From: JAMXLO01 sp963812075
GTDB lineage: Bacteria; Pseudomonadota; Alphaproteobacteria; Acetobacterales; Acetobacteraceae
Reading direction: 5' to 3'
NCBI GenBank assembly: GCA_963812075.1
Contig: CAWETN010000008.1
Coordinates: forward strand, 310,001 to 374,000
DNA: 64,000 nucleotides
Shown: in pieces, positions 24,609 through 34,785 of the stretch
How positions within the stretch are numbered: the first letter of the stretch is position 1
Layout of the letters: every line of letters starts with the position of its first letter
The notes under the pieces: generated by a model
The model's input: only the letters and a program-made list of their open reading frames with translations
What the model was told of the DNA's origin: nothing
Database searches by the model: none
Translations under genes and position numbers: made by a program

Positions 24609-25702
24609 CAACCGTTCACGCGGTCCCAGATTGCCACGACTTCATCGCCGCCATCGACCACGAAATAGCGATCATGCGCCGCCGCCGTCATGCAGGTATG
24701 GTTAGGCGCGACCCGCAGCAATGCGCCGACCGGCAGATCGAGCGGATGTGCCGGATCCGGCTCGATCACGCCGTGCTCCTGGTAGGCACGCCGCACCACC
24801 GCGTCGCCGTGGCTGTGCCGGCCGGCCGCGTCGAGCACCAGGCCGAAGCCGAAATCGCGTGGCGCATCGGCGGTGCTGCGGTCCTTCGACAACGCCAGCC
24901 CGCCCGCATCGATGAGTAGCCGTCCGGGTCGTCGGCCGATCACGCTGGTCAGCACGGTCAGGGCGATCGAGTTTAGGCCGTGCGTGAAGATCTCCGCCTG
25001 GAACAGGTCGCCGAACATGTAGACGCCGGCGCGCACCTCGGTCACGCCGTCGAGGTGTCGCGCATGCAGCGCCGTGGGCGAACTGCCCATTGAAACGATC
25101 GGCGCAACAGAGCTGGCCGCGCGCAGCCGTTCGGCCGCCCGCACCACGCCGGCCCGCTCCGCCTCTGCGATCCGCGCCATGTCGTCTGGAGAACGACCGG
25201 CATAGGAGTGTCCGGCATGCGTCATGACGCCGGCAAGCTGCTGCCCGAGCCGCGCGGCAAGTTCGAGCAGCATGCCATCGTCGGGCGTCACGCCGCCGCG
25301 ACCCTCGCCGGTATCGACTTCGATCAGGGCGCGCGGCGGACTTGGGTGGCTGGCGATCGCGCTCGCCGTGTCCAAATCGTCGGTCAGCACGATGATCTCG
25401 GCGCCGGCGCTGTTCAGCCTCGCCACCTGATCGAGTTTCCTGGGGGCGATGCCCACCGCATACAGAATGTCGGTGATGCCGTGCCGGGCAAAATACTCTG
25501 CCTCGGCCAGCGTCGAGACCGTGATGCCGCCGGGCTGGCCGGCCAGTGCTAGGCGCGCCACGTCGATCGACTTCGCGGTTTTCATGTGCGGCCGCAGCGG
25601 CACCCCGTGGCGTGCAAGCGCCCGCGCCATGGCGTCGATATTGCGCTGCAGGATGCCGCGGTCGAGCACCAGGCAGGGCGTCGGCAGATCGGCCAGCTTC
25701 AT
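24605..25702 (-). CDS. D-threonine aldolase / D-serine dehydratase-like (DSD1) PLP enzyme
   Basis: A 365-residue alanine-racemase-fold enzyme acting on a D-hydroxy amino acid. The PLP-lysine lies in RPHMKTAKS (Lys41), and a metal-binding motif PNHTCMTA sits near the C-terminus, as in metal-dependent D-threonine aldolases and D-serine dehydratases. HAGHSYAG and MGSSPTALHA fit the fold. The start at 25702 overlaps the M81 gene stop as ATGA. The product could be glycine plus an aldehyde, or a 2-oxo acid. Confidence 0.84.
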   Translation of the reverse strand: MKLADLPTPCLVLDRGILQRNIDAMARALARHGVPLRPHMKTAKSIDVARLALAGQPGGITVSTLAEAEYFARHGITDILYAVGIAPRKLDQVARLNSAGAEIIVLTDDLDTASAIASHPSPPRALIEVDTGEGRGGVTPDDGMLLELAARLGQQLAGVMTHAGHSYAGRSPDDMARIAEAERAGVVRAAERLRAASSVAPIVSMGSSPTALHARHLDGVTEVRAGVYMFGDLFQAEIFTHGLNSIALTVLTSVIGRRPGRLLIDAGGLALSKDRSTADAPRDFGFGLVLDAAGRHSHGDAVVRRAYQEHGVIEPDPAHPLDLPVGALLRVAPNHTCMTAAAHDRYFVVDGGDEVVAIWDRVNGW

Positions 25703-27231
25703 GGCGCCCACTCCGCAGCCGCGTCGATCGGCAGCACCGGCCGCGGCACGTGCTGCCAGCGAAAGCGCGACAGCACCGGGCTCGTCAGTCCAGGCGCATC
25801 CACCTCGATCACCTGCTCATGGCTGAAGAACTCGTCGAAGCCGCCGCGGAAGTGGCCGCGCGATTTCACCACCACGACACGGGCGGCGGCGATGTCGAGG
25901 CCGAACGCCTCGAAGAACACCGGGTCGGCGCACTGCACGCGGTTGGAGATCACCACCACAGCGATGCCGTCGAGCTGCAGCGCCACGGACGGGCCCAGAG
26001 CGAGCGTATTGTCGGCATAGATGCCGCGCCGGCCGCGCATGTTGCCGTCGTGCAGGCGGCGCACCAGCGCCGGTGCGCTGAACGGTTTGGAGAATTCATC
26101 ACCGCCGTCGCGGTTGAAGCGCGCGGTGAACCGGGCGCCCTCGCCCGTCGCATGCGCTTCGGCGGCGAGCGCGGGATCGTGGATCACGCCAACCAGCGCG
26201 TCTCGCACGCCGGCCTGGTGAAACGCCTGAAGGATCCACATCGTGTTGCCGCGCCCGCCGCCGCCCGGATTGTCGGCGACGTCCGCAAAGATGAGCGCGC
26301 TGGAGCCCTCGGTGGTCTTGGCGAGCCGCACCGCCTTATCGAGCGGTGTAAGGGTCGCCCGGAACTGCTCGCGCCGCGCCCAGCCGGCCTCCGCGATCTC
26401 ACGCGCGAGCCCCTGCGCCGCACCGGCATCCGTGGCGGTGACAACGACGGTGAGGCCGTTGAACGGCGTGTCGGCGTATGCGAAGCCGCCCATCACCGAG
26501 ACGTTGAGCACGCGCCCGGCATAGGGCGGCTCGTGCATCCGCTGCTGGCCCAGGTCGATCAGCTCGCCATAAGGCCGTTCGTGCGCATCCTTGCCGGTGA
26601 GCATGCTGACGGTCGGCGGCACGATCGGCAGCCGGATGCGCGCGAGATGCGTCCTGGTGCCGCCGAGCAGCCTCCGCATCATCTGCGCCGACTCGGCGCC
26701 CCGTTCGCGCATGTCGAGATGCGGGTTGGTGCGGTAGCCGATATAGGCGTTCACCAGCTCGACGTTGGCCGCCGAGACGTTGGCGTGCAGGTCGTAGCTG
26801 GCGACCACCGGCACACGGTCACCCACGACGCGGCGCACCAAGCCTAGCAGGGTGCCTTCGGGATCATGGTCGTGCGTCGCAAGCCCCGCACCATGCAGCA
26901 CGCAGTAGACCCCGTCGAGCGGTCCGGCGGTGCGCAGTCCGTGCTCCCACTCCGCCATCAGGCGGTCGAAGAAGGCCTGCTCCACCGGTCCGTTGGGCTC
27001 CGCCATCGCCAGCAGCAGCGGCACCGGCTCCCAGCCGCCGGCGGCGTCCATATCGGCGATGAAGCCAGGCAGTTCACCGAGCATGCGCGGCGCGGACGAG
27101 CGGGCGTCGGCCACCATCACCTCGCCGCGCAGCAGGGTGCGTCCGGCGAAGTCCTGCTCGGTGGCGGCAGGGGCGAAACGATTGCACTCGATCGAGAAAC
27201 CCAGCAGGGCGATGCGTGGCGTCGCGGTCAC
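25699..27231 (-). CDS. M81-family metallopeptidase (MlrC-like)
   Basis: A 510-residue protein of the MlrC/DUF1485 family, named for microcystinase C but mostly of unknown function. LGFSIECNRFAPAATEQDF at the N-terminus, VLHGAGLATHDHDPEG, SYDLHANVSAANVE and the NPGGGGRGNTMWIL loop are the conserved blocks that hold the metal site. The GTG at 27231 overlaps the upstream stop as GTGA. Coupling to two PLP enzymes suggests hydrolysis of a small amino-acid conjugate rather than a protein. Confidence 0.85.
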   Translation of the reverse strand: MTATPRIALLGFSIECNRFAPAATEQDFAGRTLLRGEVMVADARSSAPRMLGELPGFIADMDAAGGWEPVPLLLAMAEPNGPVEQAFFDRLMAEWEHGLRTAGPLDGVYCVLHGAGLATHDHDPEGTLLGLVRRVVGDRVPVVASYDLHANVSAANVELVNAYIGYRTNPHLDMRERGAESAQMMRRLLGGTRTHLARIRLPIVPPTVSMLTGKDAHERPYGELIDLGQQRMHEPPYAGRVLNVSVMGGFAYADTPFNGLTVVVTATDAGAAQGLAREIAEAGWARREQFRATLTPLDKAVRLAKTTEGSSALIFADVADNPGGGGRGNTMWILQAFHQAGVRDALVGVIHDPALAAEAHATGEGARFTARFNRDGGDEFSKPFSAPALVRRLHDGNMRGRRGIYADNTLALGPSVALQLDGIAVVVISNRVQCADPVFFEAFGLDIAAARVVVVKSRGHFRGGFDEFFSHEQVIEVDAPGLTSPVLSRFRWQHVPRPVLPIDAAAEWAP

Positions 27232-28361
27232 AGCGCTACCCCCAGCAGTTCGGCTAACCGCGGCGTCGCCTTCAGACCGCTGCCGGTCAGCACCAGGACG
27301 GTGGTCTGCTCGGGCGTGACCGTGCCGGCGGCCAGCAGCTTGCGGAAGGCCGCGGCGGGCTGCGCCGCGGTCGGCTCGACATAGAGCCCGATGCGCGCCA
27401 GATCCAAGGTGGCGGCGGCGATCTCTTCCTCGCTCAGCATCACCGCACCGCCGCGCGTCTCGCGCAGGACGCCCAGGACCTCGCGCAGCCGGATCGGTTG
27501 GGCGATGGCGGTGCCCTCGGCGATGGTCGGGCTGATCTCGGTGGCGACCGGCGCATCGCTGCCGGCCAGGAATGCGGCGGCGATCGGACCGCAGTTCGCC
27601 GGCTGCGCAGCGAAGATGCGGGGCATCTTCTCGATCTCGCCGGCGCGCAGCAGTTCGGTAAAGCCGATCTCGCAGCCCAGGACATTCGACCCTGCGCCGC
27701 ACGGGGTGATGATGTTGTCGGGCGCACGGAAGTCCAGATCTTCCCACAGCTCGTAGGCCAGCGTCTTGGTGCCGTGCAGGAAGAATGGGTGCCAGTTGTG
27801 GCTGGCGTAGAAGATCGTCGCCGAGCGCCGCACGGCAGCATCGGCGGTGTCCTGGCGCGTGCCCGGGATCAGTTCGACGGTCGCGCCATGTGCGCGCATC
27901 TGCACGGTCTTGGCTGGGCTCGTCGAGGCGGGCGCCATGATCGTCGCCTGCATGCCGCCGGCCGCCGCGTAGGCCGACACCGCGGCGCCCCCGTTGCCAG
28001 AGCTGTCCTCCAGCACCGCCCGCACGTTCTGCGCGCGCAGCAGCGACAGCATCACGCTGGCACCGCGGTCCTTGAAGCTGCCGGTGGGCATGAGCCACTC
28101 ACACTTCAGCAGCGCCGGCACGTCATGCAGCATGCGAGGGATCAGCGGCGTGCAGCCCTCGCCCATGGTGATCGGGTCTTCGACCTGCATCGGCAGCGCG
28201 GCGCGGTAGCGCCAGAGGCTTCGGGTGGCGGAGTCGATCTGCGCGCGGGTAAGACCCGGGAGGGGGGTCAGGAGCAGCGGCGCGTGGTTCGGGCCACACC
28301 AGCGCGGTCGGTCGAGCGAAAAGGTCTGGCCGGTTCGCGGGTCGAGATATGCCGAAGACAT
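27228..28361 (-). CDS. Threonine synthase-like PLP-dependent enzyme
   Basis: A 377-residue fold-type II PLP enzyme. The PLP-lysine is Lys97 in TGSFKDRGA. EDSSGNGGAAVSAYAAAGG is the phosphate/substrate loop, and VLVLTGSGLKAT is typical of threonine synthases. MSSAY at 28361 is chosen over an upstream in-frame start that would add a low-complexity tail. Its operon partners (M81, DSD1-type enzyme) suggest catabolism of a hydroxy-amino acid rather than threonine synthesis. Confidence 0.82.
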   Translation of the reverse strand: MSSAYLDPRTGQTFSLDRPRWCGPNHAPLLLTPLPGLTRAQIDSATRSLWRYRAALPMQVEDPITMGEGCTPLIPRMLHDVPALLKCEWLMPTGSFKDRGASVMLSLLRAQNVRAVLEDSSGNGGAAVSAYAAAGGMQATIMAPASTSPAKTVQMRAHGATVELIPGTRQDTADAAVRRSATIFYASHNWHPFFLHGTKTLAYELWEDLDFRAPDNIITPCGAGSNVLGCEIGFTELLRAGEIEKMPRIFAAQPANCGPIAAAFLAGSDAPVATEISPTIAEGTAIAQPIRLREVLGVLRETRGGAVMLSEEEIAAATLDLARIGLYVEPTAAQPAAAFRKLLAAGTVTPEQTTVLVLTGSGLKATPRLAELLGVAL

Positions 28362-28407
28362 GGCGGGGATTGTGCGCCTGCCGCTGCGATCAGGGGAAGG
28401 GGCCGAA

Positions 28408-31400
28408 CTATCTTGGGGGACACTGCTGCTGGTCTCGCAAAAGCTCATCGATGTGCCGCATCGCCGGCACATGATCGGTACCGCCTGGCGCAAGGTGTCC
28501 TGACGTGACCAGAAGCCAGCAGGCATCGATCAGGCTGGCCTTCGCTAAGTCGGGTGAACCAGGCTTTGCAGCCTGTTCGACCAAGCTTCCGGCGGCGTCA
28601 GCGAGATCCCCAGGCAACTTCGGATCGAGCGCCAGAGCGCGCTGGAATTCCGCCATCGCGGCATCGCCTTGGCCCAGATCGGACAGCAGTGAGCCGACCA
28701 GCGCGTGATAGACCGCCTGATCGCCATCCAGCGCGATCGCACGGCGGTATTCGACAACCGCATCCTCACGCCGACCAACGTCGCGCAGCATGCTCCCGAG
28801 CTTGCTGCGCCACATCGCGTTGCCTGGATCCAGGTCGGTAGCGATACGAAGCTCGGCAAGGCATTCATTGACCTCGTGGCGAAGGTAGAGGATCTGGCTC
28901 AGATTGACGTGCGCCTCCGCGAGGTTGGGATCCAGTTCGATCGCCTTGCGCAGTTCCGCCTGAGCGTCATCGAGCCTGCCCTGCTGCAGCAGCATATTGC
29001 CGAGGTTGCTGTGCGCAGCGGCGTTGTTCGGGTCCATCTCGACGGCCTTGCCGTACTCGGCCATCGCATCGGTTGCTCTGCCCCTGTCCACGAGAACGTT
29101 GCCGATGCCATTGTGTGGGTTCGCGTCCCTCGGAGCCAATTCGATGGCTCGGCGATATTCTGCCATCGCGTCTTCGGGCTTCCCCCGATCAAGCAACACG
29201 TTGCCAAGCCCGTTGTGAGCCACGGCCAATCCAGGATCCAGATCGATGGCTCGGCGATATTCCGTCTCCGCATCGTCGAATTTGCGTTGATCACGAAGGA
29301 TGTTGCCGAGACCGTTGTGCGCGTTGGCCAACTTCGGGTCCAACTCGATCGCCCTGCGATATTCTGCAATCGCCTCATCTGCTTTCCGCTGATTACGAAG
29401 GATGTTGCCCAGATTATTGTGTGGCTCCGACTTTTTTGGATCGAGCTCGATGGCCGTGCGGTACTCTGCCACTGCATCGTCCGCTCTGCCCAGTTCGGCG
29501 AAAACGACACCAAGGGAATTGTACGCATTGACGTACTTCGGGTCCAACTCGATGGACTTGCGGTATTCTTCCATCGCGTCTGTAAGCCTGTGCTGGTTGT
29601 GAAACACAAGCCCTAGACCGCGGTGCGGTGCGGCAATCCTGGGGTCGAGCTCGATGGCCTTCCGGAACTCGGCGACCGCTTCCGCGGAATCGCTTTGATC
29701 CATCAAGGCGTACCCCAGATTGTTGTGCGGGCCCGCTAGTTTCGGATCGAGTTCGATCGCCTGGCGATATTCCGTGATCGCCTCTGCAAGCCTGTTCTGA
29801 TCGGCCAGGGCAAGTCCAAGGCCATTGTGGCACTCCGCCAGCGTCGGGTCGAGCTCAATCGCCCTGCGATATGCGGTCACAGAATCGTCGAACTTCCCCT
29901 GGCGCTCAAGGACAAGCCCGATGTTTCCGTGCGCGCTCGCATGCGTTGCGTCGAGATTCACGGCTGCGCGATATTCCGACGCCGCATCGTCGAGCTTCCC
30001 CTGATCGAGCAGGATGTTGCCGAGGATGACATGGCCGTCGGCCAGCTCTGGATCAATTGCAAGGGACCGATGAACCTCGCGGAGCGCTGCATCGTAGTCG
30101 CCCAGTTTGCGCAGAGTGTCGCTCAAATCGGCGTGCACATCCGCGCGGTCCGGATCGAGCACGGCGGCCTTGCGGTACTCCCTGGCCGCTGCTTCGGGCG
30201 CATGCTCCTGGTCCAGCACGAAACCCAGACTCAAATGGCTGCTTGCTCTGTCCGGTTCGAGTTTGATCGATTGACGATACTGGTCGGCTGCCTCCTCCAG
30301 TTTGCCCTGAGAACGCAGAACACGGCCCAGGTCGGCGTAATTGACGGCATTGTCCGGATCACGAACAATATTCTGCCGATACAGTGCGACCGCCTTGTCA
30401 AATTCGGCAGCGGCACCTCGCGGATCGTGCTGAACGCGCAGGAGCTCGGCGAGCGATGCGTGGTAGCCCGGGGAACCTGGAAACCTGGCTATCAGCGCAC
30501 GATAGTCTTCCGCGGCCCGCGCATACTTTTCCTGGCTCCAAAGGACTCTGGCGGTATTGACCTGCGCCGCGGAATCGGGATCGAGTTCGCAGAGCCTCGT
30601 GGTATTCTGCTAGCGCCTCATCGTATCTGCGCTGGGCTTTCAGCACATTGCCGCGAACGGTGTGGGCTGGCGCATATCGTGGTTCAAGGCGAATGGCCTG
30701 TTCCGCCATTGCCATGGCCTCGGTGTACTTCCGCCGATCGATGTAGATCCAGGCTTTCACGACATAGGGGTCCGCCGGATTCCTGTCGGACGTCGTTTTG
30801 TTTTCACTCAGAGTATCCAGGATCATCAGTGCCTGGGCGGCATCGTCCTTGTACGCGAACAGGTATGAGGCTGCGACGAAGGGATCGATCTCATGATAAA
30901 TGTGTGGAGCCGCCGCGACGAGCAGCTCGTCGGGCCGCTCCAGTGCTCCACCCGACAGGCTGCTGTAGATCTGCCCGCCGTCGAGCCGCAGGCGCAGCCA
31001 GAGTTGGCCGTCGGCGACCGTGAACTCGCCGGATATGGTTCGCCGCCGGTTACTGTGCAGGAAGCCGCGAATTGCCGTGACAATGCTGTCGATCGAAATA
31101 CCGACCGTGGGGACCACGATGTCGGGCACATCGCTGCGCAATGCGATTTCCGGACCTTTTGGCGCCTGCGACCTCTCCGCAACGGCATTCATGGCATCTC
31201 GCAGCCGGCTTGCCGCCACCTCCGGCACGAAGCCTTTGTCGGCCAGTTGCTTTGGCACGGCGATCGGCAGGACCGCGACGGTGTGCCGGGTCAGCCCTTG
31301 AACCATCAGCGTTGCTATCACGACGGCCGCGACCAGCCCCGACAGAGCGAGCGTCAGGCTGGCCAGCGCCCGCCAAAGCTGCAAGGCGCCAGTCCAAATA

Positions 31401-31534
31401 CGCAATGGACGCAGGAGGTCTCGCAGGATGCCACGAAACGGCCGCGGATGGCGTTGTCCGGCGTACGATTCGCCGGCGGCCGGGTCGGCCTCGATCGCCG
31501 GGGCCTCGGTGCCGGGACCATTCGTCACTGGCAT
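28408..31534 (-). CDS. Giant TPR-repeat membrane protein, one frameshift as sequenced
   Basis: About 1041 residues once a single extra base near 30588-30592 is removed. Upstream reading ends at EALAEYHEAL, and the next frame continues with ELDPDS and VNTARVLWSQEKYARAAEDY. The N-terminal cytoplasmic arm has one membrane segment at about residues 55-80, then a domain of some 200 residues with a SIVTAIRGFLHS helix. Some twenty canonical 34-residue TPRs follow (for example AIAEYRRAIELDPKLANAHN). This is a scaffold; no catalytic domain is visible. The near-identical repeats are prone to recombination. The region is noticeably less GC-rich than its neighbours. Confidence 0.78.
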
Positions 31535-31688
31535 GCGCGCGCCTGCTTATCCGCTGCTGCCGGGAAGTATAGCGCACCATGCGACCGCTCGATGAATATT
31601 GTCACGGTAGCGCCATTCCTGATCAACCGGGAGGACAGTGCCGCGATGACAGTATTCCGCAGGCACGCGATCAAGCCATGGACATCGC

Positions 31689-32642
31689 CTACCCGACGCC
31701 CATGGCCAGGAATTCCCTCACCGCCTCAATGAACCCCTTGGTGTTCTGCCCGTGCACGTTGTGGCCGCAGTCCGGCACCGTGACCAATGTTCCGCGCGGC
31801 AGCGCGTCGCGAAATCGCTCCGCCGCGTCCGCCGTCAGGATGCGCGAGTCGGCGCCACGGACCAGCAGCACCGGCAGGTCGAACGCGCGTGCCTCCTCCA
31901 GCGTGATGTTCTCCTGCGGGCCGGTACCGCGCACGATGCCGAGGCGGCGCGGGTTCGCGTCGCACTTGCTGACGAACTTCCCGTCGGCGCGCTGCAGCAT
32001 GTTGTACTTCACCGTCCGCTCGATATGCGCGCGGGTGCGATAAGGATCGTACTGCTGCACGTTGCGCACGAAGTGGTCGAGGTCGTCGAACTCCTCGTTG
32101 TCGCGCACGAAGCCGGCGATCACCGCGCGCCCGCGATCCGACAGCTCCGGCCCCACATCGACGATCGCCAGCGCGCGCAGCAGCGACGGATTGCGGCGGG
32201 TCAGCAGCATCGCATTGCGCCCGCCCATCGAGTGGCCCATCAGGATCGGCCGCTGCAGCCCCAGCGTGCCGATGAACGCCTCGGCGTCCAGCGACATCTC
32301 GTGGTTGCTGTAGGCGACATCGCGCGCCCACTCGCTGTCGCCATGGCCGCGCTGATCCAGCGCCAGGACGCGGAAGCGCTGCGCCAGGTGCAGGCTGACC
32401 AGGTCCCAGGAATGCGCCGACTGGTGGCCGCCATGCAGCAGCACGATCGGCGGCGCATCCGGCGCGCCCCACTCCAGGTAGTGGAACCGCATCTGCCGCA
32501 GCACGACGTTGCGCGAGCGATACGCCACATCGGGCGCATGCGAAATGCCAAGATCGGTGGCACTGGCAAGCAGCAGGCGGAACTCCTCCGTCGCCGTCAT
32601 GTCGAGCGGTTCGGTCGTGTCGGCGAAGCGGTTCAGATACAT
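31689..32642 (-). CDS. Alpha/beta-fold hydrolase
   Basis: A 317-residue hydrolase. The oxyanion-hole strand is VLLHGGHQSAHSWD, DQRGHGDSEW follows, the nucleophile elbow is GHSMGG, and the catalytic His lies in DCGHNVHG. A 50-residue N-terminal extension precedes the fold. The start at 32642 is preceded by a weak purine-rich site. The substrate is unknown; esters or C-C bonds are equally possible. Confidence 0.85.
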   Translation of the reverse strand: MYLNRFADTTEPLDMTATEEFRLLLASATDLGISHAPDVAYRSRNVVLRQMRFHYLEWGAPDAPPIVLLHGGHQSAHSWDLVSLHLAQRFRVLALDQRGHGDSEWARDVAYSNHEMSLDAEAFIGTLGLQRPILMGHSMGGRNAMLLTRRNPSLLRALAIVDVGPELSDRGRAVIAGFVRDNEEFDDLDHFVRNVQQYDPYRTRAHIERTVKYNMLQRADGKFVSKCDANPRRLGIVRGTGPQENITLEEARAFDLPVLLVRGADSRILTADAAERFRDALPRGTLVTVPDCGHNVHGQNTKGFIEAVREFLAMGVG

Positions 32643-32756
32643 GGCTTTCCCGGGCGGCTCGCGTCGTGCGCCGCCACGTTCGGCCAATGACCGCCGCAAG
32701 GCAACAAGCCTTGCCACCTGGGAGCAGGGTGTGGGCCCGAGCCGCGGCCCGCCCGA

Positions 32757-33116
32757 TCAGCCCGACTGGCCGCGCAGACTGAGGATGTATGCCGCAATAT
32801 TGTCGATCTCGTCGCGCGTCAGATGCAGGTCGGGCATCCTGGCGTGCGGCGTCTGCAGGAACGCTCTCAGCGAGAGGACCGTGGTCGACTTCATGCGTGC
32901 TATCGCGGGGAATGTCGGCGCGCCATTGACGATGCCGCTCGAAGCGCTCGGAGCGACCAGGTGGCAGGAGCTGCACCAGGTCGCGGACAACTGGCGCCCG
33001 GCCGCGACGTCGCCGATCTCCTGGGCCTTCGGCTGCTGAGGAACAGCAACCAGAACGCTGCTCGCCACCAGCGCGACCAGGCAGGTGAGCCGGCGCGTTA
33101 CGTTCTCGCGATGCAT
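32757..33116 (-). CDS. Class I cytochrome c
   Basis: A 119-residue periplasmic cytochrome. The signal peptide ends near QPKAQ. Heme c attaches at Cys48-Ser-Ser-Cys51-His52, and Met94 in PHARMPDLHLT is the likely axial ligand. LTRDEIDNIAAYILSL is the usual C-terminal helix. ATG 33116 follows AAGGGG. Its electron-transfer partner is not evident from neighbours. Confidence 0.87.
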   Translation of the reverse strand: MHRENVTRRLTCLVALVASSVLVAVPQQPKAQEIGDVAAGRQLSATWCSSCHLVAPSASSGIVNGAPTFPAIARMKSTTVLSLRAFLQTPHARMPDLHLTRDEIDNIAAYILSLRGQSG

Positions 33117-33259
33117 CAAGTGCCCCTTCGCATTGCCCTCAGCCGGGGCCACGGTCGCCGGCTCGAATGAACAAACTTGCCCGACTACAGCGTAGCGTCG
33201 GCCATCGGCGACAAGCAACACGCGGGCGGCCTCGCCGCGCGCCGCGCTCGCCCTTCGGC

Positions 33260-34717
33260 TCAGGACCTGCACCGTGCGGGACGCACGCGGAGCAGTGCGG
33301 CGAAGTCCGCGCGGTCCAGCAGCTGCAATCGGTCAGGCGCAAGCCGAGCGAGCTCCTGGGGATCGCCCACACCGAGCAGCAGCACGTAGTCGTAGCCGCA
33401 GAGGTCGATCCTTCCTGCCCGGCCGAGGTCGCGCGCATCGGCGACCGCGCCGGCCCGCATGGCCAGGTCTCGATACGGAGGCAGGGTCTCGATCGGCTGC
33501 TGCGACGGATTGTCGAACAGGAACGGCCAGAACGCGCGGCGCTCGATCAGCAGCAGCGCCGGCAGGTGGTCATCGAGCGGCATGCCGTTGGACAGGCGGC
33601 GATTCGGGGCATCCGCGTGCTTCGCGACGAAGACGCGAGCCCCAGGCTCCACCGCAGCGATGACGGAGCGCAGCGCCGCCAGGTCTCGCCGATGGTCCAG
33701 CCAGACGTTGGCAAGCACCGCCATGCGTACCCCGAACAGCAGCATGACGGCAACAACGGCCGCACGAGGCAGGAGTGCCGGCCGGACCGCACCGAACAGC
33801 AGGAAGCCCAGCATGATGACGAAGCGCGAGTCGAAATTCTGTGCGCCCTTCAGTTCGCCTGGCGAAGCCAGGTACAGCAGCGCCAGCGCGATCAGCGGCG
33901 CGCCGGAGCGGATGGGGACGCGGCAGCGTCCCGCCAGCAGGATAACGCCGACGAGGCCGGCGGTGGCGATGTCCAACCACAGGTCGTAGGCGGCAAAAGG
34001 CAGCAGCAGCTGGCGTGCCTTCTCGGCTGGCGACGGCCAGGCCGTGGCGGCGCTCAGCGGTGCGAGTGGCGAGAGCAGGTACAGCACCACCGGCACTGCG
34101 ATCGCAGGGGCGACGGCCAGCACGCGCTTCAGCAGGTGGATCGGCGATGGGTCGCGCCACAGTCGCTCGGCCTCGTATCCGGCAATCAGCAGCGCGCAAA
34201 ATGCCGCGCCCATGAGATGACAGAGGAACAGCACGCCCATGCCGATGCCGGCAAGCAGGGCGGTGCCGACCGGATGGCTTTCGCGCCAGACGATCCAGGC
34301 GGCCGAAAGCAGGAGCGCCAGCCCTATGCCGGCGACGAAGTTGAGAAAACCCAGCAGCAGCGCGCCGTTGTAGGCGACAAGCACCGAGGCGAACGGCCAG
34401 GCCGAGAGCGTGCCGAACACCGCGCGGCTATAGGCGAGCGTGCCGAACACGGGCAGCAGGACGGCAAGGCCGATGACGATCCGGCCTGCAACGTGCACCG
34501 GCAGCAGGTGCAGCAGCGGCGGGAGGATGAGGTCGGTGCCGAGATTGGGGATGATCGCCCAATGCGGCGTGTACATGCGTGACAGAACCGGATCGGATGC
34601 GCCCGCCGCAAGCACGACCGCGCGGGCCAGATGGTTCGGATAATCGAGCAGCGGCGGCACGTCCACCAAGGCCAGCGGCGCCAGGAGGGCCACGCACAGC
34701 AGAGCGAGCCCCCATCT
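33260..34717 (-). CDS. Polytopic membrane protein, possible GT-C glycosyltransferase-like
   Basis: An integral membrane protein of about 485 residues with roughly ten hydrophobic segments, followed by a soluble C-terminal domain (from about residue 360) containing VFVAKHADAPNRRLSNGMP. The N-terminal loop DVPPLLDYPNHLARA with Asp/His after the first helix resembles GT-C-type enzymes, but the match is weak. The start is uncertain: GTG 34717 gives a clean first membrane segment, while the frame stays open to 34819. Function unknown. Confidence 0.65.
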   Translation of the reverse strand, partial: RWGLALLCVALLAPLALVDVPPLLDYPNHLARAVVLAAGASDPVLSRMYTPHWAIIPNLGTDLILPPLLHLLPVHVAGRIVIGLAVLLPVFGTLAYSRAVFGTLSAWPFASVLVAYNGALLLGFLNFVAGIGLALLLSAAWIVWRESHPVGTALLAGIGMGVLFLCHLMGAAFCALLIAGYEAERLWRDPSPIHLLKRVLAVAPAIAVPVVLYLLSPLAPLSAATAWPSPAEKARQLLLPFAAYDLWLDIATAGLVGVILLAGRCRVPIRSGAPLIALALLYLASPGELKGAQNFDSRFVIMLGFLLFGAVRPALLPRAAVVAVMLLFGVRMAVLANVWLDHRRDLAALRSVIAAVEPGARVFVAKHADAPNRRLSNGMPLDDHLPALLLIERRAFWPFLFDNPSQQPIETLPPYRDLAMRAGAVADARDLGRAGRIDLCGYDYVLLLGVGDPQELARLAPDRLQLLDRADFAALLRVRPARCRS

Positions 34718-34785
34718 CACCGCGGGACTTGAGGCAGGCGCTGCCGCCGCGCACACTCGCCGGCAGGAACGACAGGAGGGCAGGG

